Below are positions 45,647 through 58,676 of a DNA stretch of 64,000 nt, one piece after another. The translations under genes and the position numbers were made by a program. The notes beneath the pieces are model-generated. The model made no database searches. It saw only the letters and a list, made by a program, of their open reading frames with translations, and was not told the DNA's origin. Within the stretch, counting starts at the first letter, position 1, and the number at the start of each line of letters is the position of its first letter. Source of the stretch: Linnemannia schmuckeri (taxonomy: Eukaryota > Mortierellomycota > Mortierellomycetes > Mortierellales > Mortierellaceae); contig JANATG010000002.1 in NCBI GenBank assembly GCA_029449235.1, positions 3,534,001 through 3,598,000 of the forward strand. The letters run 5' to 3'.

Positions 45647-47019
45647 ATGGAGAACTCGACAGAAGCTCGTGCCAAGTTGACCCCCAACGCTGCAGCCAAG
45701 CCCGCCGTCCCAACAACACTCTCAGGAAAGCTTCGTGCCAAGCTCCCCAGCCGTGGATGGATGATCTTCTGGACAACCTTTGGAACGATTGGAGGACTGG
45801 TGGTGCGTGATCACTACCTGACGGTCGATGCCAAGAAGCGGATTGCCGACAAGGTCGATGTACTGGCCAAGCAGAGCTGTGGCGTTCAGGACATGCCCCG
45901 CAAGGTCACCGTCTACATCACCGCCCCTCCTGGTGACGGTATCCATAAGACCCGTCACTACTTCAAGGCCTTTGTCAAGGTACACTAATGTCACTGATTC
46001 TGTGTCCGCCTTTTCTTTTATTCCACTTTCATCTCACATGTCCTTTTGACCGACATGCTGGGTAATCCTTACATTGAGGCACCATTTTTACTCACCTCTT
46101 GCATATCTCTGTGTTATGTATGTAGCCTGTGTTTGACGCTGCAGCAGTGGATTACGAGGTTAAGGAAGGGTTGGTAGAGGGTCAGATCCAAGCCATGGTT
46201 GCGGCGGATGTGCGCAAGAAGCGTCGTATTGCTGCAGGAAAGCAGTCTGCTTTGTCTGAGGCCGAGCAGAGTGCACCCATTGTGCCCCTGAAATCTGTCT
46301 CGGACGGAATTGTTGTCTTGGGCCGTATTGCGTTAGCAGAGGTCCTTCAGGGTTACAACGATGGGTGTCTTCAGAGTCTGGATGATCCCGAGCCTGTTGT
46401 TGTGGCAGAGAAGGTTGAGGAGGTTTCGATCAAGGATGAGGCTGCTTCGTTAGCAACCGAGGCTACAGGATCAGTCGAGGCTACAGGATCAGTCGAGGCT
46501 ACGACATCAATGAACAAGAGCGAGGATACCAGCGCATCTACAGAGGCAGCTGTGGCAGCAGCAGCAGCAGAACTAGTAGCAGCAGCAGCAACAGCAGCAA
46601 AAGATGGCGAGAAGAAGGAAGAAGAGAAGCCGCCAGCACCCATCCCCATCCCTCAGGACGAGGCCTACTTTTCAGTACCCCCTTCAGGATTAGAGCCCGT
46701 CGGATATATCCCCTTCAAGAACCTGACCGGATTCCGCAACTTCCACAAGAAAGTCTTTGCGCTGTTCAATTCTTACGACTGTGTTGAATATGCGGGCGCC
46801 TCGGTGATGAAGGTTGCGTTTGCAGAGACCAAGGAGTTTGAGAAGGACGATTTGGAGATTGGTCGGGATGAGGAGCCTCTTTTCAAGAAGTACAGGGGCC
46901 CCGTCGAGATCAATATCTTGGATCGGGTTCGTGAGCAGGTCAAGCTTTATGTGACACCTGAGAATATCCCAGAGCTCAAGAAGATTGACGAGGAGGTTGT
47001 GGTTGAGGAGCAACACTAG
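45647..47019 (+). CDS. TIM54: Mitochondrial import inner membrane translocase subunit Tim54
   Basis: Two exons (45647-45979, 46126-47019) give 408 residues. Tim54 is a subunit of the TIM22 complex that inserts carrier proteins into the inner membrane. One membrane span near the N-terminus (WMIFWTTFGTIGGLVV, about 38-53) follows a basic matrix tail. Then comes the conserved PRKVTVYITAPPGDG and, across the splice, KAFVK-PVFDAAAVDYEV, which matches the family's thioredoxin-like intermembrane domain start. The C-terminal part with GYIPFKNLTGFRN is also typical. A low-complexity insert (about nt 46440-46630) holds an 18-nt tandem repeat coding EATGSV and an Ala run. The ATG at 45647 follows a CT/CA-rich leader. 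Confidence 0.88.
46456..46500. repeat. 18-nt coding tandem repeat in TIM54
   Basis: GAGGCTACAGGATCAGTC occurs twice in tandem, with a partial third copy (GAGGCTACGACATC). It codes EATGSV repeats in the disordered part of Tim54. Confidence 0.8.
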
Positions 47020-48210
47020 ATAGGTTTTATTTTTTGTAAATTACACGACGTTCATTAGAATAATACTCATTTGCGCATAAGAATTGGTTTTCATGAAAGA
47101 GGAGTGTTGAAGTAGGCGGAAATGAGTGTTTAGGGCAGATGTAAAAGAATTATGTGAGCGAGAATGCAATAAGGCTGCAGCAGTATAGTTGCTACGGGCG
47201 AGTGTTTCAGAGTACGAGTTGGTGGCGGATGGATATTCTACATAAGATCAATTATAAAGACAGTATGAATATGGACAAGCAAAGTGATTTTTTTATTGCA
47301 GGGTTTGTTTGCCCGCAGTCGCAGGGAGGACAGCTTACGAACAAGGAAACAAGAGAAAGGAACGAACGATGTAGGATAGTAATGAGCGAGTCATATAGGC
47401 AGGCAAGCCCCTGATACTTTATTTTCTTAAGCGGTAAGGATGATCTACAGACGCATAGAAGAAAGTACGAAGTGTTTCCGCCGAACATATTCGAGTTGAG
47501 AAATAACAACCCTAAACAAACGTGCCCGCGTCCGGATTGTTTTTCAGCGTTTCGTGTTCCTGAATGTGGGTGTATGAAGAAAAGGGTGAGAGCAAATAAA
47601 CAAGGTGCGAGGTGTGTATGTGGAGAGTGTGAGTGTGTGTGTGAATGTGGAGTGTTCAGGACAGGGGAAGGGACGCTTTTCCCTTGTAGAAGTCGGTCGA
47701 ATTCGGAGTGAAGAGCGTACACACGGTCGAGTCCGGTTTGGATTTGATGGGGACAATAGGACAACGAGGAAGACGAAAGGACGACTGAGCAGTGAGGAGA
47801 GTTTGAAAGAGGGAGAAAAATAATTTTGACGGTGATTCAAGAGCGTTTGGATTCCCGCTCGCTATCATCTCCTCATATCATATCTCTTCAGCGCTCTCTT
47901 GGATCAGCCTGGCATTGCCTTGATACAGAGCTGCAGCGGCCAACTGGGCAGACAGAAGACAGAGAGAGGAGAACACAGGCCCTGCTTCACCCACATCTGT
48001 TCTGCTGTTCTGAGATAGATAGTTGTTGTGTTTATTTTTTTTTGGGTCTCTTCGTTGACGTCGGTCTCACAACACAACATAGCTTTGCCTTTCTTTCTTT
48101 TACTTCCTCGCACTCCTCTCCTCCCTCCTCCACAACCCTTTTTTTTCTTTACTCTTCCCTCACTCCCCTCTTCCTTTCCTTCATTCACATCCTCACTCAC
48201 ACACAACGCC
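47020..48210. other. TIM54 3' region and PDHX leader
   Basis: 1.2 kb without a recognised gene. 48,040-48,210 is the CT-rich leader of the next gene. Confidence 0.5.
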
Positions 48211-51116
48211 ATGCTTAACCTCTCCAAGACCCTGGCCATGCGCTCAGTCGCTGGCGTCAAATGTACGGGCAACCTTCTTGCCTTCTTGCCTCTCCAACTC
48301 GGAACTAAAAATTATCGCCTACACCCACACCCAAAAGGACTGCCAGTACAAGAGCAACAAGGCAACAACAGGAGGGGCTGATCAGCTTTCCGGGACTGAA
48401 TGAAGACCATCGACCGACTAACAAGCATTGACAACACACTCATGGCCCCCTCAAAAAAAAAAACGCGATCGCCATACCTGTGAACGAGCACCCGACAAAA
48501 TACAACAGAAAAAAGAGAAGTTGTTATCTTGACACTACCCACTCTTCTTTCCCCAAAAATTATCTTTACTTCAATAGACTTCCATGCCGCCGCTATCCAG
48601 AACGCCACCACCACATTGTCGATGCCTGCACTGTCGCCTACCATGACCGAGGGAACTATTACCGCATGGAAGAAGAAGGAGGGTAAGCAATGCAGGATTC
48701 ATTATTCTATCAGGAAGGATACGCTTCTTCGATCTGGATGGCCTTTTTTTTTTCCTTATCTAGCCAAAGAGAAGAAAAGGCGTGGATTCATTCGTTCATT
48801 TCGCGATACTGATATCATTGTTATTGTGTTGTTTGGGCCATGTTTGATAGGTGACTCTGTCGTTGCAGGAGACGTCCTTCTCGAGATCGAGACTGACAAA
48901 GCTGGCATGGATGTCGAGGCTGTGGAGGATGGAATCCTCGCAAAGATCTTGGCAAGTTTGTTGTCTATGTCTTAATCGTGACTTATCTCTTGTTTCAACA
49001 GAAAGTGGATTTTGGAAAAACGGGGAATACGCTACTATTCGATGCTCTCATTTTCGCATTTCCCACGCGTCCAGGATCAACATACAATCTGCTGCCATTT
49101 CGAAAAAAAAATTGACGACGACAACAACTATCCATAATAACTATCGCGATCTAACCCCAACGTATTTGTGCGACTATTTTCTTGTTCTTTAATAGTTCCC
49201 TGATGGTTCCAAGGTTGCTGTTAACGAAACTATTGCATTGCTGGCTGAGGAGGGTGACGATTTGTCCAAGGTCGAGGTTCCCAAGTCCAGCGGAGCTCCC
49301 AAGGCTGCCGCTGCTGCTCCCGCAAAGGAGGAGAAGAAGGAGACTCCAGGTGAGTTTTTTGCAAGGAGACGATTTTGAAGCCTTTCAAAAAAGTCCGGTA
49401 GCAATGGAACAGAGGAACGCAGCGGATCAGGACAATCGGAATGGAAAGTGGAGGCCAGAGAGTGAACTGCGTGGATAGATTGGATGTTATCTACAGCATC
49501 AATCAACTTGACACAGATCGATGACGCGCGATACGACATGACACGGCACGGACGGATGCTCTTTTGACCGAACTCACAGTCTTCACGAGCCAGCAAGAAT
49601 AGACTGTTCTGGTCACGCCACCATTACTCGAACTCGATAAGCTGACGGACTGGATACTTTGTCCATTTTTCATTTGCCATGTAGCCCCCAAGCAGGAGAC
49701 CCAGCACGTTCAGCAGACCGCTTCTACTCCCTCGTCCAAGCTCATTTCTCCCGCTGTCGCCCATCTCTTACTCCAGAACCACATCAGTGATGTCACCAAG
49801 ATTCCTTCGACCGGACCAAAGGGCCGCGTCTTGAAGGGTGACGTCCTTGCTTTCTTGGGCAAGATCAAAGCTCGCCCTGCCCCTGAACCCACTATTCCCC
49901 AGCCAAAGACCCTCCCCCCAGCTGCCAAGGCTGCCTCTCCTGCTGCCTCCAAGGCCGCTGCCTCTGCTTCTGAAACTGCATACACCGACAACGCCGCGAG
50001 CAACATGCGCAAGGTCATTGCTTCCCGTTTGAGCAAGTCCAAATCCACTGTTCCTCACTCCTATGTCACCCGCGACATTGTCATTGACAACATGATGAAG
50101 CTCCGTCAACTTTTGGCTGGTAAGTCTTTTTGCAGTGAGCTACACTTTTTCATGCAAGATCTATAGCTATATCTTTTCATGAGAATTCTGATTTCTAACA
50201 CCGTCTATGCCGTTCCGTTTTGGCCCGATTGGTATTGAAACACAACCTTCAGACGAGCTCCAGGTCAAGGTCTCTGTCAATGACTTCTTGATCAAGGCCG
50301 CCTCGTTGGCTTTGCGCGATGTCCCTGAGTCTAACGTCCAGTTTGCTTCAGGAGACAACGTCAGGCAGCTCAAGAACATTGATATCTCTGTTGCTGTTGC
50401 CACTCCCAGTGGATTAATCACCCCCATTGTCAAGGGTGCCGAGTCTCGCGGTGTCCAATCGATTTCTACTACCGTCAAGGAGTTGGCTGAGAGAGCCAAG
50501 AAGAACAAGCTCAAGCCTGAGGAATACCAGGGCGGATCATTCAGGTACCGTCGACCGACTAGGGAACATGTTAAACTTTTTTTTTTCCATACTGACGCCA
50601 CCAAAAAATCGTCCTTGACATCTAACTCAACTCTCTTTTTTTCGTTATTGTATACTTAGTGTATCTAACTTGGGTATGTTTGGCGTCAGCAACTTTACGG
50701 CTGTCATCAACCTTCCTCAGGCATCCATCTTAGCCGTTGGAGGCTCTCGCACAGTCCTCAAGCCCTCAGCAGTGGAAGAGACCGAGTTTGTGAGCGACGC
50801 TGAGATCTTTGACTACCTTGGAGGACAGGCAAAGAAGGCACCATTCGCAGCAGCCCCTGCCAAGAAGTCCAACGAGGATCTCGATTTGATCGATTTCTTG
50901 GGAGGCAATGCCCCCTTGAAGAAGAAGTCTACCTCGACCTCTCAATCAGCAATTGGTGATGAGTTGTTGCGTCGTCTTCGTCCTTCGTTGGAGCAGTCGC
51001 AGCTTGTCAGTGTGACATTGAGCATTGACGAGCGTGTGATCGACACTGAGGTTGCTGCTCGGTTCTTGAGTCGCATGTCCCACTATGTCGAGAACCCTGA
51101 GTCCATGATCCTCTAA
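48211..51116 (+). CDS. PDHX: Pyruvate dehydrogenase complex protein X (E3-binding protein)
   Basis: Seven exons (48211-48262, 48578-48682, 48851-48951, 49196-49349, 49685-50119, 50253-50544, 50660-51116) give 531 residues. Protein X anchors the E3 subunit to the pyruvate dehydrogenase core in the mitochondrial matrix. Order: short presequence; lipoyl domain (LSMPALSPTMTEGTI, then ETDKAGMDVE with lipoyl Lys69); Ala/Pro linker; peripheral-subunit-binding domain (SPAVAHLLLQNHI to GPKGRVLKGDVLAFL); second Ala/Pro linker; E2-like core. The E2 catalytic DHRxxDG is DERVIDT, so the acyltransferase His is absent. This points to protein X rather than active E2. The core also has an insertion with two similar motifs, FDYLGGQA and IDFLGGNA. 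Intron 3 needs a GC donor (48952). An AATAAA lies at 51199-51204. Confidence 0.92.
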
Positions 51117-51760
51117 AGGCAAGGCAGCAAAGAAATGATAATCGACAAGCGCGCATACACAGGATTCATTTTACATCCCCATCCACAACTCTTTTACAAA
51201 TAAACATGATCCCGATAGACAAAAATTCGCTGTAATAGTATGTGCCGATGCATGTCATTCGCAATAATTCGGTTAAATTTTATCCATGGATGGTGTTTAG
51301 GCGATATCCCTGATCAAGAAATGAATGGTGGTAGAGCCTCTTTATTGGAAATACTATTTGTTATCTCTTCATTTCTTCTCCCACGCGACAAAAGATGACA
51401 TCCAAGTGGAACGTGAACTCAGCTCATGAGAAGCCTTTGCCTCTCTCTCTCTCTCTCTCTCTCTGTCTCTTTTCTTATTTTTTCTACACTTTCACATGTT
51501 TGCTTTCTCTGGGAGCTTTGGTCGGGCCGTGCTCCAGAACGGCAACCAAATCGCAGGTTTTGCTTTTGATTAAAAATGTTTTGCGGTTGAGGTGATAACG
51601 GTCGATCGTCGTCGGGGTGTTGAAATTCCTTGCCGGGCTGATGAAGTCCGACCGCCATATCCCCCCTCGTACTCTCTCAGCATGACGAACAGCCTTTTAT
51701 GTGTATCTGAGGGAGAGTGAGTCTGAATAAAAAGAGAAGGACCATGCTAATCGGCTTTTT

Positions 51761-51762
<2 letters not shown>

Positions 51763-51807
<45 letters not shown>
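51763..51807. repeat. 45-base poly-T tract
   Basis: This is the longest homopolymer in the window, about 275 bp before the DGAT2 start codon. Confidence 0.9.
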
Positions 51808-51970
51808 CATTCCTCAACTTTTCATTCCTTTCTCTCCTACTTCTCACCTGTTTTCAATCTACATACCCATTTTGCATCTACATACACCTTCTTTTTACTC
51901 GTACTACTTACAGACACACACTTGTTGGATTCCACGCTTGGACCAGCCATCTTTTTAATCTTTCTCACGA

Positions 51971-51996
51971 AAAACAAAACAAAACAAAACAAAACA
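51971..51996. repeat. AAAAC pentanucleotide repeat
   Basis: Five units in the DGAT2 5' leader. Confidence 0.85.
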
Positions 51997-52080
51997 AACG
52001 ATCAGCGTTCTCTTTCTCCATCGCGCAACAAAACAACAAACCAACACCAACAAATACATCAACACCAACAGCGCAAAACA

Positions 52081-53534
52081 ATGGCCATCTTTGCACCACT
52101 GTTACTCCCGGTCGAGCGCCGGCTACAGACAGGAGCAGTTCTAGTCTGGATTGCAGCCTTGGGCATGTCCTTCACGGTCTTCTTCTACCTCTGCACCATC
52201 CGCTACCTCTGGCCTTTCATTATTATCTACCTTCTCTGGATCCTCATGGTCGACCAGGCGCCCGAGCATGGTGGCAGACGGTCAGTTTTGTGGAGGAATT
52301 GGATCGGTTGGACATATTTTGCCCGTTACTTTCCTATGACCCTTGTTAAGGTATGGGTTATGTTCGCTTTTTTTTAGTTTTGAAAAGGAAACCTCTGTGC
52401 GACAGTAGATTGGTTTTCTATTGCTGTTAAATGATCAAACGTTCGGTAAACTATGAAAGCCCCACAAACAAACACAAAACCAACCATGCTTGCGCTTCTC
52501 CATTTGGATGATACAACAACAAAATAGGAAGGAGATCTGGACCCTAGCAAGAACTACATTTTCGGTTATCATCCGCACGGAATCATCTCGCTTGGAGCAG
52601 TCTGCACATTCGGTACCGAGGGCCTCGGATTCTCTAAGAAGTACCCTGGTATCATCCCTCACCTCCTCACTCTCCAATCGAATTTCCAAATCCCATTTTA
52701 TCGCGATTACATTATGGCGATGGGAATGGCGTCGGTCTCGAAGCAATCATGTGAAAGGATCTTGAATTCAGGCCCCGGTAACTCGATCACTATTGTTGTC
52801 GGAGGCGCTCAGGAGAGTTTAGGAGCCAAGCCTGGTACGCTGGATTTGACGCTCAAGAAGCGTCTGGGGTTTATCAAATTGGCGCTCGTCAACGGGTACG
52901 TTGACTCTGTTTACTCTTCTCATGTTGCTACTGCTGGAGTTTCTTTTTTATTTTTTGGTTGATCCAAGATGCGTCACTCTGCGGTAAAACTAACGCTGAG
53001 GCCCGTTTGTTTTCTATTGCTTAATTATTGTGTAGGGCAAGTTTGGTGCCAACGTTGGCGTTTGGCGAGAATGATCTCTATGAGCTCTACAGCACTGACC
53101 ACACCAGCAAGATGTATCACGTCCAGCAGTGCATGAAGAACGTTCTCGGATGGACTATGCCCATGTTCAACGGTCGAGGCGTCTTTAACTGTAAGTCCAT
53201 CTAGCCTCACCATTAGGTGTCAACAACCGGCGCGCTTTTCTAATATCAGCCCTTCGCTCTCTCGTTTGCAGATTCAGTCGTAATACTTCGCTAACACGCT
53301 TCTACACTTTTGTCATTCGTCATTGTAGATGAGTTTGGATTGATGCCTAGAAGAAAACCTGTGGCGATTGTGATTGGAGAGCCAATCCATGTCGAAAAGG
53401 TCGAGGGATCGCCCTCGACAGAACAATTGGAGGCCCTGCAGAAGAAGTACATTGATGCTCTTTTGGGCATCTGGGACCGATACAAGGATACTTATGCCGT
53501 CGGCCGTACCCAGGACCTCCAAATCATCGAATGA
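52081..53534 (+). CDS. DGA1: Diacylglycerol O-acyltransferase 2
   Basis: Four exons (52081-52350, 52528-52895, 53036-53190, 53329-53534) give 332 residues. DGAT2 makes triacylglycerol from diacylglycerol and acyl-CoA at the ER and lipid droplets. The N-terminus has two adjacent hydrophobic segments (about 18-55) forming the membrane hairpin. ARYFPMTLVK follows, then the active-site HPHG at 105-108 (GYHPHGIISLGA). Further family blocks are VVGGAQESL, LVPTLAFGENDLY and FNGRGVFNYEFGLMPRRKP, with GEPIHV near the end. The length fits fungal DGAT2. Oleaginous moulds rely on this enzyme for storage oil. An AATAAA lies at 53601-53606. No defect is seen. Confidence 0.96.
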
Positions 53535-53794
53535 ATGTTTTTCTTGTGTGCATGTACATACTGGTTGCTGGCAGCGGCCCATTTTTTTTTTTTTTTGGAA
53601 ATAAAATACACATCATACGCGTCCATGTAAACTTTGAGGACAATATATCTGCGAGATTCCGCTGCCTTTGTGCTGTATGATTTCTGTAACTAATGCGTAC
53701 TTTTTTTGTCAGTTTTTGTTTTTTATTTCTTGACTGTTCTCGCCTTGAATGTCGTTTTTTCCTGTCGGCAGAGGACTTTGTTGTTGGATCGTTT

Positions 53795-54040
53795 TTACTG
53801 TGGTCCATCTCCTCCAGGAATCAACTACAAGCGCAAGGCAGAGACAAGATGATAGATAAAGAAAGACAGCGTGTTAGACCTTCAAATGAGAGCAACGAAT
53901 AAGCAAAAGCAGCAAACAAACAAAAACGTCCTGTTTTATCTCTGTCAAAAGGGGGTTACCATGCAGATGTTGTTTCCGTTGAGTAGAATCTGTTCCAGCT
54001 TTGTAGTTTTCCGTCCCTCAGGCGTGTTCTCGCTATACCA

Positions 54041-54082
<42 letters not shown>

Positions 54083-54641
54083 TACAAAAACAAAAGGGGA
54101 AATAGAGCACGAATATACATGGTCAGTACGAGATGATCAGAAGCACGGCGTATAATGGTAAGCTGAGTATGATAGCGGGGAGTGTTTGTCTCCTTACAAT
54201 TCTGTGACGTCCTCGAGAACCATGTTGACATAATCGTCAAAGTACTTGAGCGTTCCTGTGAACTCCTTCTCTGACTTCATGACGACCCAGATCTTGGATC
54301 CAATGCACGAATCAATCAACTCTATTTTTGTGTCGGGGGAAAGGAGGCGTGCTGTTAGTAAGGATCGGCTTGAGAGAGTTGTCAAGGCCGCGTTGTTGCT
54401 TCCTGTAAAGGACATGTACATCCTGGCTTCAAAATTGATTTGTGCCTTTATTTCGTTGCAAAATGTTGGCTCCAAGCGATATCCTGAGCATATTTTCACA
54501 CCAACATGAAGGCGTAGTGCTTCACAATTCCACTGAATATTCCTGGCGATGTGAAAGTCCTGAAATGCGGTTTTGTATCATATTGTGGCTGCTATTCCTC
54601 CTATCAGCTTATTTACTCTTGAATAGAGTCGCGGTTGTGTT

Positions 54642-54693
<52 letters not shown>

Positions 54694-54821
54694 ACTACTG
54701 AGGTATTGTTTTGTATCCAGAAGAAGTGTGATGGAGACAAAGTATTACCCAATGGCAGCTGGTGAATAGATGCAGCAACAGCTGGTGCGGCGGCGGATCC
54801 TGATGAGTTGGGTGCCGACAT
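53795..54821 (-). CDS. LSM5: U6 snRNA-associated Sm-like protein LSm5
   Basis: Four exons on the minus strand (54821-54749, 54321-54198, 54032-53960, 53824-53795) give 99 residues, close to human LSm5 (91). LSm5 is part of the LSm2-8 ring on U6 snRNA in the nucleus and of LSm1-7 in mRNA decay. Sm1 is ELIDSCIGSKIWVVMKSEKE and FDDYVNMVLEDVTEFE. Sm2 is ILLNGNNICM followed, across the last splice, by LIPGG, the family's usual end. The last exon is 30 nt; without it the frame would end early as VTPF. Intron 1 carries a TGCTCC hexamer repeat. Intron 2 begins with a 31-base T run in + sense next to the exon 3 acceptor. It shares a 290-bp promoter with NDUFB4. Confidence 0.92.
54045..54075. repeat. 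Poly-T tract (poly-A in gene sense) in LSM5 intron 2
   Basis: About 31 T followed by A residues, inside the intron and close to the exon 3 acceptor of LSM5. Confidence 0.85.
54643..54692. repeat. Hexanucleotide TGCTCC/CTCCTG tandem repeat
   Basis: About eight perfect 6-bp units lie in intron 1 of LSM5. On the minus strand it is a GAGCAG purine repeat. Confidence 0.9.
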
Positions 54822-55111
54822 TGTCTTTGTGAGGGGCGATGTAAGCTTTGTAGTTAAAAGGTAGGCAAGGTTCGCCCTCGTTGAGTTTGATAAAGGCAGG
54901 GCAGGCGAACGATTCCAGAAGATCAGCAGCTCCCGCATCACGAATAAATTCGGTGACCGTAATTATTCGTCCAAGAAGCCAGCCATCGCTCTTCGGAAAA
55001 CCAAGATTCAAAGCGGACGGACATCGGACTTCTGTGCAAAGACAAAAGGACTACCGCCAACCTCATTCTCCTCTCTTTACTTTCATCAACAAAACACTTA
55101 TAATTACAACT
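54822..55111. promoter_or_regulatory. Shared divergent promoter of LSM5 and NDUFB4
   Basis: 290 bp separate the two start codons on opposite strands, so promoter elements must be shared or overlap. No factor site was recognised. Confidence 0.5.
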
Positions 55112-55788
55112 ATGGGAGGATACTTGACTCACGATCCCGCTGTCGAGAAGTGGGTGCGCATGCGCGAATCGACTGCCAAGCACTTCGCCTGGAACGCTCG
55201 CAACGTCCGCTCCGTCGGTATTCTCGGCCTCGTCATCCCTGGTGCCCTCTTGTACCTCTCCCTCGCCACCGATGTAAGAGATGAAAGCACACGTCGGCCA
55301 CCACATAAAGCCCAACGAAACAAACAGGAATATCGACAACCAATTAAAGGAGCTTTTCAGGATACAGATCCCGACAAACATCAAGCAATCGACTTTTGCT
55401 ATCTCGATCCGACGTTGGCGGGAACATGATCCATAAGCGCGACTGTTTGTTTTATAGGATCAACAGCGAACAATGCAACCATAAAGTCGGCATTTCATTC
55501 TTGGATAAAACGGCCGCACGATGATTGATGAATTAGGAGAACGGGTCGACACCATTTAAGAGACAGCGCATAACACCACTCGAAAGCATCAAGAATATCT
55601 AACTGGATTATGATGCAACGTTCAAGCATTCAGGAATAATAGTATATAGGATCGGTGAAGATTGACAATAGCTCACTAATGCATTGCAAATGTAAACTCT
55701 TCATATTTACTATTGATAGGGTCAGTTCAAGTGGGCTGCCAAGGGTCCCTCACCTAAGGCCGCTCCCGTTGAGGAGGAGGATGCTTAA
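55112..55788 (+). CDS. NDUFB4: Complex I subunit NDUFB4/B15
   Basis: Two exons (55112-55273, 55720-55788) give a 76-residue single-span accessory subunit of mitochondrial NADH:ubiquinone oxidoreductase. The pattern DPAVEKWVRMRE, then FAWNARNVRSVGILGLVIPGALLYLSLATDGQFKW, matches the fungal B15-type subunit: amphipathic start, one membrane span, and a short KxDG-like turn. The tail, PVEEEDA, is acidic. The intron is 446 nt, long relative to the gene. An AATAAA lies at 55889-55894. Small accessory subunits are hard to name exactly, so confidence is slightly reduced. Confidence 0.8.
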
Positions 55789-56163
55789 ATGCTTCTTCGT
55801 CTTCTTCCTCTTCTTCAACACACTCCTCTCTCCATCTTCTTTCCTACACCATCCTCTACACCATTTATTCACTCTCAACTCTGCAATCAATAAACTAAAA
55901 CAAGAACAGCTGCCACTTCCTTATGACATGTGGCCTGTCTCGCCCAAACTAGACAACATACCAGCATGTTCACGGATGCTTTGAAAATAAAAATAATAAC
56001 GAACGCGGCGTATCGAACAACAAGACTTTTTGTTTTTTTAAGAGATATGACATACTGTGTCATGGTCAATCCGGTCAATACTAGACTTGTCTAAGAGAAT
56101 ATTCCTCTTCGGATAAGACTAATGCATGCCCTAGAAACGGGTGCGCGTTTGAAGAACAACGAT

Positions 56164-56204
<41 letters not shown>

Positions 56205-56436
56205 CAATGGTATGCGATCAAATTTCAGTTTTTCCCTTCCTGCCCACTCACAAGCCACCGACCAGCGTGGCCCTCTCTCGTTCTTAGTATGTGCTGGCAC
56301 ACTCCCAGTGCGACACACACTCACAAGTCGACCAGACTGAATTTATTTCTGCGTGCGTCTATCCGCTCATCATCTTTTTTTCTTTTCTTCTTCATCCTTC
56401 TCCTCCCCTCCCGCCAATCACCTCACACACAACACC
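55789..56436. other. NDUFB4 3' region and ARF1 leader
   Basis: It contains AATAAA at 55889, a poly-A run (56166-56200) and a CT-rich, CA-rich ARF1 leader. No gene. Confidence 0.55.
56166..56200. repeat. 35-base poly-A tract
   Basis: Upstream of ARF1, about 240 bp before its start codon. Confidence 0.9.
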
Positions 56437-58240
<1,804 letters not shown>

Positions 58241-58676
58241 AGAGGGAATCTTCAAAAAGTCCATTTCGTTTTTCATTTTCCTATCATCAACAACCATTTT
58301 GTACTTTCAACATTCCCTCTCCGTTCCTCCACCATCTTGCTGCTATCAACAAACTCGACAATGACAAAAGAACCCGCGTGCGCCTGAAGAAGTAGAGTAG
58401 TCGAAGAAGTAATTATCTTTTTTTTTGTTTTGTTGCGAATACAGTTTTCATATATCCTTGATCTCCCAGGCTGGGTGACAATGGGCGCCATAATTCTCTC
58501 ATTGGCCGCCATTATTGTGGAAAATAAGCATTTAGGAAGGTGGGCAATAAGGCAGCGACACTTTTAAGCTCGCGTTTCCCCTAGCCAACCTTTTCTCTAC
58601 TCTTGCCAATTTCAGCGAACAATACTTCTTTTCAGCATTACTTTCTTCCAGCCCCAAAAACGCATGATTCATCAAC
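58241..58676. other. ARF1 3' region and upstream flank of the Fanzor locus
   Basis: 436 bp, no gene. I looked for a terminal inverted repeat against the bases after 63122 and saw none by eye. Confidence 0.45.

Larger units (their letters stand above)
51117..52080. other. PDHX 3' region and DGAT2 leader
   Basis: No gene. It holds a CT repeat (about 51440-51468), the longest T run in the window (51763-51807) and an AAAAC pentanucleotide repeat (51971-51996), before a CAACA-rich leader. Confidence 0.55.

Noticed and set aside
53945..53960. Early stop of LSM5 after VTPF
   Set aside because: GTAACC is a good donor, and a downstream 30-nt exon restores the LIPGG ending expected of LSm5.
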